From positions 1 to 44,901 of the forward strand of contig QNBH01000005.1 of assembly GCA_003645645.1 (NCBI GenBank): a DNA stretch of 44,901 nt. Reading direction: 5' to 3'. Below, piece by piece: positions 1 through 8,538 of the stretch (position 1 is its first letter; each line of letters starts with the position of its first letter). Under the pieces are notes generated by a model. It was not told where the DNA came from, searched no databases, and saw only the letters and a list, made by a program, of their open reading frames with translations. Origin of the DNA: Spirochaetota bacterium. Its GTDB lineage: Bacteria; Spirochaetota; Spirochaetia; SPDA01; B32-G16. Made by a program: the position numbers and the translations under genes.

Positions 1-1170
1 ACCTTAAGGCTTATTTTTCCCGAATGTTATCTGGAAGATACCGATAAGGAGGAACGAATAAAAAATATACAGTCTTCCATGAGAAAATATATAGAAAAAG
101 AAATACTTAAAGAACAGGAGAGGGGATTTATCCTTGTTAAGAGGGACACCGCCCATTCGAGGACACGTTACGGTTTACTGGTTGCCCTCGATCTGGAACA
201 CTACGATTTTACAAAAGGGGCTAAAACTCTCATAAGAGCAACAGAGAGAACTATACTGGAGAGAATACCTCCCAGAAAGGCGATCAGGGAAGGAGCACCC
301 GTGGAGCTACCCCACATAATGGTACTTATAGATGACCCCGATAAAACAGTAATAGAGCCACTTGTCGGTAAAAAAGAAGAGTTAAAAAAGGTTTACGATT
401 TCGATCTTATGATGGGAAGCGGACACGTTACCGGTTATATGATAACAGAGCCCTCTTTACTGGAAAATATAGCCGGCGCTCTTGAGAAGCTGGCAGATAA
501 GAGACGTTTTAAAGAAAGATACGGTACGGAGGATGTATTTCTCTATGCTATAGGTGATGGGAATCATTCCCTGGCCACGGCAAAGGTTGTATGGGAAGAT
601 TTAAAGAAGGAGCATTCACAAGATCCGGGCATCATGGAACATCCTGCCCGTTGGGCACTTGTGGAACTGGTCAATCTTTATGATACCGGATTGAATTTCG
701 AACCTATACACAGGGTAGTCTTTAATATCGATTATGCAGACTTTTTCCATCAACTCGAAGCGGGAAGAGATTTCGATAAAATCGAGTATTTTGATAATCC
801 TCGGGATATGTTTAAAGAAATTGAGAGAAAGGATGATACCCATAGTATCGGATTTATGGCAGAAGACAAGTATGGAGTTCTAATATCAGAAAACCCCTCT
901 TCACCTCTGCCTACTCCCACTATACAAAACTTTCTGGATTCATATAAAAGCAGTCACACCAATATCTCCATCGACTATATCCACGGCGAAGAGGCTACCA
1001 TGAAGCTTGCTTCAAAACCCGGCAACATGGGGTTTTTTCTGCCTGCCCTGGATAAATCCAAACTGTTTAAAACCGTAATGGTTGATGGTGCCCTTCCCAG
1101 AAAAACCTTTTCCATGGGAGAGGCAGATGAGAAGCGCTTCTACGTCGAAGCAAGAAAAATAGTACCTTAA
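1..1170 (+). CDS. DUF1015 family protein, 5'-truncated by window edge
   Basis: ORF is open upstream of the ATG at 79 to base 1 (TLRLIFPECYLEDTDKEERIKNIQSS-M...). Contains DUF1015-like LIFPE..., AIGDGNHSLATAK and GFFLPA motifs. Confidence 0.85.
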   Translation, partial: TLRLIFPECYLEDTDKEERIKNIQSSMRKYIEKEILKEQERGFILVKRDTAHSRTRYGLLVALDLEHYDFTKGAKTLIRATERTILERIPPRKAIREGAPVELPHIMVLIDDPDKTVIEPLVGKKEELKKVYDFDLMMGSGHVTGYMITEPSLLENIAGALEKLADKRRFKERYGTEDVFLYAIGDGNHSLATAKVVWEDLKKEHSQDPGIMEHPARWALVELVNLYDTGLNFEPIHRVVFNIDYADFFHQLEAGRDFDKIEYFDNPRDMFKEIERKDDTHSIGFMAEDKYGVLISENPSSPLPTPTIQNFLDSYKSSHTNISIDYIHGEEATMKLASKPGNMGFFLPALDKSKLFKTVMVDGALPRKTFSMGEADEKRFYVEARKIVP

Positions 1171-1252
1171 GGGAGGCTTTAATTAGAATTATCTCTTAGT
1201 GCAGTCCCAATGCCTTCTATAACAGAAGTGCGAGGTCAGGTATTACTCACCC

Positions 1253-2311
1253 TTAAAAAGAGAACCTGTACCCAACGGTAAAACTTCTCTGTCTATCCGG
1301 TTCCAGCATGTAATCCAGGGTTAATGCAAGCACATTGTTCCAGAAATGAAGCGCTATTGCCCTGTCCAGCATATATCCGCCTCTTTTCACCTGGTGAGAG
1401 GTATAAAAACCAAATGCCATCGCTGTAAGTGTCTGCAGGATTGTATCTTCGACTGAAAAATCGGGGTGAAGCATGTTCGGCAGGTGGGCTGCTCCGAAAC
1501 TCACGGAAGAGAAGAAAACTCCTCCCCTCTCCAGAGAAAGGCCCCTGAAGGCGATCTCTTCCCAGGTTGCATTAGCCAGAACGAGGAAGAGAGCCGTAGA
1601 AAGCCTTAAACCAAGAGCGCCAATGGGAGCAAGATTCATACCCATGAAGTTGACATAATCTCTCCTGAAAAAGTCTCCGATTTTGCCGAGATCCTCTCCA
1701 GCGAGAGAGCCGATTGTAGTTAAAGCAAGTACGGGAATTACCTCAAAATTGAAAACATTGCGAGGTAGAAAGGGAGAGGCAATAAGATATGCTAAAGATT
1801 CTCTACCCTCTCTCACACTACCTATTCCGAGCCTCTGGCCGTAAGTATCGATAAAATCCCTGTGGGCTGCATACTGACTGTAAGAAGAGAGCAGTTTGCC
1901 GTAAAGGGTGAGCGCCGTTCCTGTAAAAAGAAGCAGGCTGTCGGTAGAATCGAGGGTTTTCTTTCCGTATTCGGTTAAAAAAGTTTTATCATCTTTCAGG
2001 CGTATATTAAAGATTATTTCAAGTCTTGCAAAAAGTGTATAGAGAAGGATCCCCTCGCCTGCAAGCGTTAGAGGAACGGAGGTAAGGTATATTAAACCCT
2101 CTTCCCTCTTCCCAAGTTTCATCTGGGCTGTACCGTGGATAATCGAGTTTAAGAACATCATTTTGCCATAATCCGGAATTGCCTCTTCCTCATTTAAACC
2201 ATTATCAACCGAATCATCTTCAAGCTTGCTCTCTTCTGCAAACAATGCAAGTGAGGCAATAAAGAAGATAGTTAATAAAATAAGAAAGGGTTTTCTCATA
2301 CAATGAGGCAT
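1253..2311 (-). CDS. CPBP-family intramembrane glutamic endopeptidase-like protein with signal peptide
   Basis: WEEIAFRG (EExxxR) and FGAAHLPN motifs in a hydrophobic context; N-terminal MRKPFLILLTIFFIASLALFA. Confidence 0.8.
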   Translation of the reverse strand: MPHCMRKPFLILLTIFFIASLALFAEESKLEDDSVDNGLNEEEAIPDYGKMMFLNSIIHGTAQMKLGKREEGLIYLTSVPLTLAGEGILLYTLFARLEIIFNIRLKDDKTFLTEYGKKTLDSTDSLLLFTGTALTLYGKLLSSYSQYAAHRDFIDTYGQRLGIGSVREGRESLAYLIASPFLPRNVFNFEVIPVLALTTIGSLAGEDLGKIGDFFRRDYVNFMGMNLAPIGALGLRLSTALFLVLANATWEEIAFRGLSLERGGVFFSSVSFGAAHLPNMLHPDFSVEDTILQTLTAMAFGFYTSHQVKRGGYMLDRAIALHFWNNVLALTLDYMLEPDRQRSFTVGYRFSF

Positions 2312-2317
2312 AGTGTC

Positions 2318-2346
2318 TTTATAAAACTTCGGAGGGAATATTGCAA
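2318..2346 (-). promoter_or_regulatory. sigma70-type promoter TTGCAA-N17-TATAAA, 6 nt from ATG (leaderless candidate)
   Basis: Minus strand TTGCAA(2346-2341), 17 nt, TATAAA(2323-2318), GACACT, ATG(2311). Confidence 0.55.
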
Positions 2347-2770
2347 GCGCCCTGTCTTAAGATTTTATAAGGTTTGGAGGTAACATCCAGAATTGGTGAA
2401 GGTTTCCTTCCCGGGAGATCTCCCGTATCTGCAATCAGATCTACATCTTTTTCAAATTCCTTTATAATTTTCTCAATCTGCCAAAGGGGCGCTCCCCCGC
2501 TTCTGTTGACACTTGTTGATACGATGGGGCTTTCACAGAGGAAAGTACCTTTAATTTTTTTAATTCTTTCTTCCGGTTTACTACGAAAAAAGGCTACCAC
2601 CTATGTGGTGGTCTACCGGTCGAAAGCTCGGTGGAGAGACGGGCTTAAGCCCGTCTACCTTCTTTCGGAGCATACAACCAGACCGTAAATTGTATCACAG
2701 GGAATAATTGCCACTCCGCCGGATTCAAGGACATAAATCAAAATCTTTTTAGTCAGCGTGTTTTTTTTCA
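2319..2770 (-). pseudogene. Sua5/YciO/YrdC (tsaC-like) remnant, interrupted and internally deleted
   Basis: N-terminal part ILIYVLESGGVAIIPCDTIYGLVVCSERR* lies upstream of a palindromic insert. C-terminal part KPEERIKKIKG-TFLCESPIVSTSVNRSGG...PSPILDVTSKPYKILRQGA follows, with the central part of the family missing. Confidence 0.75.
2592..2676. repeat. composite palindromic element inside the yrdC remnant
   Basis: ACCACC-tatgt-GGTGGT (2596-2612) and the perfect 20-bp palindrome AGACGGGCTTAAGCCCGTCT (2637-2656) in succession. Confidence 0.7.
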
Positions 2771-3201
2771 GTACCAATTTTTCTTCTTCCCCCTCCTGAA
2801 GTAAGAAGATAGAAGATTATACCCATACTTACCGATATCGCCCTGAAAAGGGGTCTTAAATCGATTCCCGATTTCCTGAACGTTATCATCTTTCCTATTG
2901 TATAGTAACCGGCGTCTGGTTTAAAACCCCGCAATTTAATTACCCTCTCTTCCTCCTCGAAATAACCCAACCTTCTTGCATGAAGTCGTATTAGATTAGG
3001 ATCGCTCTGCAATGCATCCAGCTCAACGGATAACTGTCTGTTTATCTTTTCCAATTCTCTATTGTTCTCATATAATTTATCTCTGTATTCCTCAAGCTCC
3101 TTCATTGCCAGAATGCCCGTATTTCCAAAAAAAAATGTAAGTACCGAATATACCGCAAAACCTGTATAAAGAGCAAGAAAAAGACGTGTTCCCTTCTTCA
3201 T
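2749..3201 (-). CDS. FtsB/DivIC-like septum formation initiator family protein
   Basis: Short protein with N-terminal TM, coiled coil (ELEEYRDKLYENNRELEKINRQLSVELDALQSDP) and ARRLGYFEEEERVIKL. ATG at 3201 preferred over TTG at 3228. Confidence 0.75.
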   Translation of the reverse strand: MKKGTRLFLALYTGFAVYSVLTFFFGNTGILAMKELEEYRDKLYENNRELEKINRQLSVELDALQSDPNLIRLHARRLGYFEEEERVIKLRGFKPDAGYYTIGKMITFRKSGIDLRPLFRAISVSMGIIFYLLTSGGGRRKIGTEKKHAD

Positions 3202-3308
3202 ACTTGTTAATACGGATAATTTACGCAATATCTTAACCCCATGTTTATATTGACAAATTGAAACAGCATGAATTACATTATAAAGAAGTCAATACATAAG
3301 AATATTTT

Positions 3309-3316
3309 GCCGATAA
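3309..3316 (+). promoter_or_regulatory. sigma-28 (FliA)-type -10 element GCCGATAA
   Basis: Exact GCCGATAA 36 nt upstream of the GTG at 3352 (39 nt upstream of the ATG at 3355); the -35 region (CAATACAT at 3290) is a weak match at N11 spacing. Confidence 0.5.
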
Positions 3317-3351
3317 ATAAATGATCTATACAGTATTGACTTGAGGAGCAA

Positions 3352-5811
3352 GTGATGACCAGTGATGAATTGAAAGATTTTGGTCAGGAACAGCCGACAG
3401 AGCCTCAGGAAGGAACATTTTTCTCCTCGTCAAATGAAGATTCAGAACTTGAAAAATATGGTGTATGGGTAAAGACCAAACCGGAAGATGTAGGTGAGGA
3501 TTACGGAGAGGAAGGGGAATATCCTCTTAAAGATTTAGAAACCGAAGAAACTCCCGAAATAACTTCCCTCACAGAGGAGGAGGAGGAGCTTCTCGGTGCT
3601 CTGGAAGAAGAAATGCCGGATGAGGAGCTTTTTTTCGAGGAGGAGCAAGCAGAAACTCCGGAAACGAGTCGGAAAGAGTCACCTTCCGAAGAAAATGAGC
3701 TGGAGGAATTGGCTGAGATGGATTTTGATTTCGATGAGGGCGAAGAGCAGATTCCGGAAGAGGAACCTTTAACAGATGAAGATCTTGCATCCCTTGAAGA
3801 TGAAAAAAAGGAAGAGGAAGAGCTTATAGAGATTCCCCTGGAAGATATTGAAGAAGAAAAAGAAGAGCCTTTTTTAGAGGAAGAAGCCACAAGCATGCCT
3901 ACTGCCGAGGAAGATCTTGAAGAAATCGACCTCAAGGATCTGGAACAGTCAGACTATGGAGAAGAGCTTCCGGAACTGGAGGTCGAGGAAATTCCGGAAG
4001 CCCCTCGAGAGGAACTTGTAGCGGAAGAAGAATATGCAAAAGAAACAGAAGAAGAACCGGTAAAGACAGAAGCGGAAAAGCCTTCAACTGCAGAAGAGTC
4101 AAAAAGGGACGATACAACTACAATACTCACGAAAATCGAACATGAGCTTTCCTCGATAAAAGAGGAGCTTGCATCTCTTAAAAGAGAGCTTACCTCCCTA
4201 CATATCCCTGCAGCCGAAAGAGAGGCTTCAGAAGAAGAGAAAAAAACAGCAGGTGGTGGTTTTTTTGAAGAGGAAGAGGATGAAACCATTGCACTTACCG
4301 GAGATGAGCTGGATAACATACTTAACACTGCCGAAATAACCGAAGAGGCAGGTACGGAAACGGAAGTTCCTGAAGAAGACGAGACTCTTACTGGAGATGA
4401 GCTAGACAATATAATGAGTACTGCAGATTTTACAGAAGAGACAGGAGTGGAAACAGAACTACCAGAAGAAATTGAAGAAGAGTTAGAAAAGGAAGAAACT
4501 CCAGAAGAGGCGGAAATCCCTTCCGAACAGCTATCTGAAAGAGAAGATATTATAGAACTCGAAGAAGAAGCTCCTGCAGAAGAAGGCGAAGAGCAACCAG
4601 AAGAGCCAAGGATGAGAGAAGAAGAGATAACTCCCCTGGAAGAAAATCAACTTATCGACGAAATAGAAATCGATATTCCTCCAAAATCGTCCGAAGAAGA
4701 ATACGAAGAAGAAGCCTCTGCGGAAAGTGCAGAATCTCTTGAGGAAGAACCTTCCCTTGAAGAGGAAGGAGAGATCACCGAGCTCGAGCTTCCAGAAGAA
4801 GAGGAAACATCGACAGAGCCACCCGTTCTCGAAGCAGGTACAGAAGAAGAACTTGAGATTCCCGAGATAATAGAAGAGGATAAAGAGTTTTCACTGGAGA
4901 AACCTCATGAAGAAGCACCTGTTGGAGAAGAGGAGGAGTTCGAAGAGTTAGAGCTTCCAGAAGAAGAACCTGCTGCCCATGAAGAGGAAAGTGAAGTCCC
5001 CGAAATAATCGAAGAAGCAGAACCACCGGAAGAAGAACCTCTATCTGAAGAAGAGGAGATGGAGCTAGAAGAGGCGGAAGAAGAGCAATTTATACCGGAA
5101 GAACCCGAGCTCGAAATTGAACATGAAGAAGAAGTACAAACTCCCGAGGAGTTTGACCTCTCCGGGGAAGGAATATCCCCGCAACCAACCGTGGAGACAG
5201 AACCTGCCGAGCCGGCCGAAGAGCAGATGCCGGAAGTTGAAGGTCCCGAAGAAGGCGAAGAAGAGGCCGTTGAGTTCGAGATGGAAGTTCCCGAAGAAGC
5301 TCAGGAGGAAGAAATCGGGGAGATCGAAACCGAAGCGGAGCCTCCCGAAGAAGAAGAGTTTGAGCTTGAGCTTATCGAAGAGCCCGTAGAAGAAGAGCTC
5401 CCCGTGGAGGAACCCGACCTGATTGCAGAACACGAAGAAGGTCTCTCAGAGGAAGTCGAGCCGGCTGAAGGCGAAGTTCAACCCCAGGAACTTGAATCTG
5501 AAGAAACTGAGTCTCTAGAAACAGGGCCAGAACCGGAAAGGCTTGAACCTGAAGAAGAGCTTTCGGAAGCTCCACTTGAAGAGGCCGAAGAGATAGCAGT
5601 GGAGGAACCTGCCGAAGAGGTTCATGCTGCAAAAAAAGAGGCATCCTTTGCAGACATGCCGGAGGAGTTAAAAACAGAAATAAAATCCGTATTGGGTTAT
5701 ATGGATCAACTACTTGAATCACTACCGGAGAATAAGATTCAGGAGTTCGCCAGATCCGAACACTTTGCAGTCTATAAGAAACTCTTCGACGAACTGGGGC
5801 TTAGTCAGTAA
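3352..5811 (+). CDS. very Glu-rich, probably disordered acidic protein with a short conserved-looking C-terminal domain
   Basis: 819 aa ORF dominated by GAA/GAG codons, ending SFADMPEELKTEIKSVLGYMDQLLESLPENKIQEFARSEHFAVYKKLFDELGLSQ. SD GAGGAG upstream; start GTG 3352 or ATG 3355. Confidence 0.85.
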   Translation: MMTSDELKDFGQEQPTEPQEGTFFSSSNEDSELEKYGVWVKTKPEDVGEDYGEEGEYPLKDLETEETPEITSLTEEEEELLGALEEEMPDEELFFEEEQAETPETSRKESPSEENELEELAEMDFDFDEGEEQIPEEEPLTDEDLASLEDEKKEEEELIEIPLEDIEEEKEEPFLEEEATSMPTAEEDLEEIDLKDLEQSDYGEELPELEVEEIPEAPREELVAEEEYAKETEEEPVKTEAEKPSTAEESKRDDTTTILTKIEHELSSIKEELASLKRELTSLHIPAAEREASEEEKKTAGGGFFEEEEDETIALTGDELDNILNTAEITEEAGTETEVPEEDETLTGDELDNIMSTADFTEETGVETELPEEIEEELEKEETPEEAEIPSEQLSEREDIIELEEEAPAEEGEEQPEEPRMREEEITPLEENQLIDEIEIDIPPKSSEEEYEEEASAESAESLEEEPSLEEEGEITELELPEEEETSTEPPVLEAGTEEELEIPEIIEEDKEFSLEKPHEEAPVGEEEEFEELELPEEEPAAHEEESEVPEIIEEAEPPEEEPLSEEEEMELEEAEEEQFIPEEPELEIEHEEEVQTPEEFDLSGEGISPQPTVETEPAEPAEEQMPEVEGPEEGEEEAVEFEMEVPEEAQEEEIGEIETEAEPPEEEEFELELIEEPVEEELPVEEPDLIAEHEEGLSEEVEPAEGEVQPQELESEETESLETGPEPERLEPEEELSEAPLEEAEEIAVEEPAEEVHAAKKEASFADMPEELKTEIKSVLGYMDQLLESLPENKIQEFARSEHFAVYKKLFDELGLSQ
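4291..4470 (+). repeat. imperfect ~31-codon tandem repeat within the acidic protein gene
   Basis: ALTGDELDNILNTAEITEEAGTETEVPEEDE followed by TLTGDELDNIMSTADFTEETGVETELPEE, offset 93 nt. Confidence 0.85.
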
Positions 5812-6916
5812 TGGGACTTCTGGAAAGAGCATTAAGAGAAAATAAAGGTAAACCATTCTCCGAAGATACAGATGGGGAGATAAAAAAAAAACTATTGAAT
5901 CCGACCTGAAAGAAGAGGACGATTGGCTCGATTACGATGATTTAAAACGGTTCGGCGAATCTGACGAAGAATCTACAGAAACTCCAAACCAAATAGATGT
6001 AGATTCTATCACAACGGAAGTGTTATCTCTTGAAAGAAGTGTCGAAACTCCTGCATTAATTTTTCCCATCTTGAAAAAGCATCTTAGCGTTAAAAAGGGG
6101 GCAATTCTCCTTCTCGATAGAAATGAAGATACCTTTTATCCGTGGGCTCATACAGGCTACGATAAAACTACCTCTCACAGACTAAGAATACCCGGAGAGA
6201 TTGTAAGGAAGTATCCTGAGTTATTGGAGGGAGACCCGGTGTTGATGGGAAAAGAAGAGCTTAATATACTTAAGCCCTTTTTTTCTATAAGGGAGTTCGA
6301 CCTTATATCTGCATCCTGGATTTGCCCGTTTGTATTTAACGGAGAGGTAATTGCACTGTTTATGATTAACGAATCTCCCCTGTGCACGGAAAAATCAAAC
6401 CTCATAGAGGTATTCAAACAAATTGCCTTTAAAGTATCACCTATTCTTCACTCCTCAAGGGAAGAAAAGTTTGATGGACTCGATCAGGAAGAACCTCTTC
6501 CCGAGAAAGAAGAGATTTATGAGGAAGTCTCAAAAATGATCGAAGCGGCATCATCTTCAAATAAAAAAATCCTGCTGATTGTTTTTTCTGTAGACAGCAT
6601 GATAGAGGAAATACTAAGAGAAGCTCCGGATGCGGATCCCTTCAGAATATGGCGGGATATAGTGCGAATTATCTCTAACATGACTCCCGATAACGGTAAG
6701 CTTTTGGTTATTGATAAGAATAATCTTCTTTTAATGATAGCGGGTAAATCGGTCCTTAACGAAAAACTTCTCCTTCATCAGATCAATACTGCGATGAAGG
6801 ACTATTTTCACCTGAAAGGAACTCTACCGGTGGTGCAACCTGCTGTTAGAATGTACCCGGATGATGGAGAGGATTCGACAGAATTACTGGAAGGAATCAT
6901 TCCAGAATCAAAATGA
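5811..6916 (+). CDS. GAF/degenerate GGDEF-like protein, frame split at an A10 homopolymer
   Basis: ATG at 5811 overlaps the upstream TAA. The first frame reads MGLLERALRENKGKPFSEDTDGEIKKKLLNPT*. The run A10 (5882-5891) shifts into the frame ...TIESDLKEEDDWLDYDDLKRFGES... that is open to 6916. Confidence 0.75.
5882..5891 (+). repeat. A10 homopolymer at the frameshift point
   Basis: GAGATAAAAAAAAAACTATTG; a net -1 shift (or an added A) restores the long downstream frame. Confidence 0.9.
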
Positions 6917-8538
6917 TAAAAATTCTTACCTCTCGCTCGGGAAGAATCTACTCTGTACTCGGTAACAGACAACTTAATTCCGCCTATGACCCTGAGAAAG
7001 AGGCAATTCGATTTCTGGACAGACAGATGGGCACGAAAAACCCGTCAACGGTGATCCTTCTTGGGCCTGCTCTGGGTTATCTTAACAGGGAAATAAAAAA
7101 ACGTCTTCCGGAAGTTAAACTTATTTCTGTTTTTTACTCAAAACTGTTTTACCGGTATTCCGGTTTCTATGATGATTACTACTGGTACCCCGGAATCGGA
7201 GAAAATCTTTCTTCTTTCTTCTTTCGTACAATTGAAGAAACAGATCTTAGTGATCTTATGGTTATTGAGTGGCCTCCTTCTGCTGCAGCTTTGCCCGAAA
7301 TCTCGCATAAAGCAAATCAAACCTTGCAAGGGGTGCTTGAAGAATATAACGGTAACCTTCTCACCACCTCTGTCTTCGGTAAAAAATGGATAAAGAATAC
7401 ATTTTTTAACTTTCTTTTTACAGGCTCCTTTTTAGCCCCGGAACACGTTTCCTTCTCAAAACACAATTTCTCCGTTCCTATTCTTGTTGCTGCATCGGGG
7501 GTCAGTCTTTTAAAAACTTTAAAATTGATAGAATCATTAAAGGATAACCTTTTCCTGATTGCTCTTCCCTCATCTCTCAGGGCTCTCATTTCCGAAGGGC
7601 TTCAACCAGATCTTGTAATCACCACGGATGCCGGATATTACGCCTCTTACCACTTACAGGTTCTCAAAGGCAAGGCCAATATTCCTGTAGCAATGCCCTT
7701 TTCTGCGGCGCGGGGTATATGGCGAACGGAAAATCCAGTTTTCTTGCTGTCCCAATCCACCTTCTTCGAAGAGACCATTATTAAAACATCCGGCCTGGAA
7801 GCCTTAAGATTACCGGCTAATGGAACCGTGTCCGGCACTGCACTGGAGTTTTCCCTTGCAATATCGGAAAATCCCATTATCCTGGCAGGACTCGATCTCT
7901 GCTGGGATGACATAGTCTCGCACATAAGCCCAAACTCTTTTGAACTTCTCCTAAGGGAGCGTGAATACAAAACAGCTCCTGCTTACACCAAAATGTTCGA
8001 GAGAGCCCTATCCTTTGCGCCTTACAGAGAAAACCTCAATTCCCTGGATAGCGGTAAAATAATCAGGCTTTCCAGAACTCTGCGAACCTATGCAGAGTGG
8101 TTTTGTAGAAAATCCCTTACCCTTCCTGCGGGAAGAGTTTTCAGGCTCGAACCATCGGCGGTTCAACTGGAAGGAATAAAAAATATTACCGGAGACGAGC
8201 TTTTTTCGATGTGCAGGAGAAACGGAGGCTTTAAGAAACCAGAACTGCACAATGATATCCGGCAAAACTCACCTCCCCTGTCGGTTAGAAGAGATGTTTC
8301 CTTAAAGATTCTATCTTTCTGGCTGGATCGGTTAGAAGCTGTATCAGGGAAGATTGAAAGAGATAATAGTCTCGATACATTTACTTCAGACCCTCTTGTT
8401 ATGAGCATACTCTATTATATAGAACTTTCCATGTTTCTTAAGCTCAAAAAATCTTTTACAATTGATCTTGCCCGGAACCTCATAGAGAGAGCAAGAAGCT
8501 TTCTGGAAACACTTCTTACAAAAATAGAAACGATATGA
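6913..8538 (+). CDS. motility-associated factor (Maf)/MptE-like DUF115 glycosyltransferase family protein
   Basis: Starts in an ATGATAA overlap with the previous stop. SVPILVAASGVSLLKTLKLIESLK..LIALPSSLRALISEGLQPDLVITTDAGYYASYHL is typical of DUF115. Confidence 0.8.
   Translation: MIKILTSRSGRIYSVLGNRQLNSAYDPEKEAIRFLDRQMGTKNPSTVILLGPALGYLNREIKKRLPEVKLISVFYSKLFYRYSGFYDDYYWYPGIGENLSSFFFRTIEETDLSDLMVIEWPPSAAALPEISHKANQTLQGVLEEYNGNLLTTSVFGKKWIKNTFFNFLFTGSFLAPEHVSFSKHNFSVPILVAASGVSLLKTLKLIESLKDNLFLIALPSSLRALISEGLQPDLVITTDAGYYASYHLQVLKGKANIPVAMPFSAARGIWRTENPVFLLSQSTFFEETIIKTSGLEALRLPANGTVSGTALEFSLAISENPIILAGLDLCWDDIVSHISPNSFELLLREREYKTAPAYTKMFERALSFAPYRENLNSLDSGKIIRLSRTLRTYAEWFCRKSLTLPAGRVFRLEPSAVQLEGIKNITGDELFSMCRRNGGFKKPELHNDIRQNSPPLSVRRDVSLKILSFWLDRLEAVSGKIERDNSLDTFTSDPLVMSILYYIELSMFLKLKKSFTIDLARNLIERARSFLETLLTKIETI

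Noticed and set aside
1171-1252. Possible tRNA or small RNA in the gap after the DUF1015 gene
   Set aside because: No cloverleaf arms, anticodon loop or terminator-like hairpin could be drawn.
2374-2688. 104-aa + strand ORF across the yrdC remnant
   Set aside because: Antisense to recognisable YrdC sequence and includes the palindromic insert; no independent support.
3501-5722. Multiple long antisense/alternate-frame Ser-, Leu- or Pro-rich ORFs (e.g. 3501..3935-, 3954..4409-, 5065..5433-)
   Set aside because: They are frame by-products of repeated GAA/GAG codons in the acidic protein gene, with no start context or family similarity.
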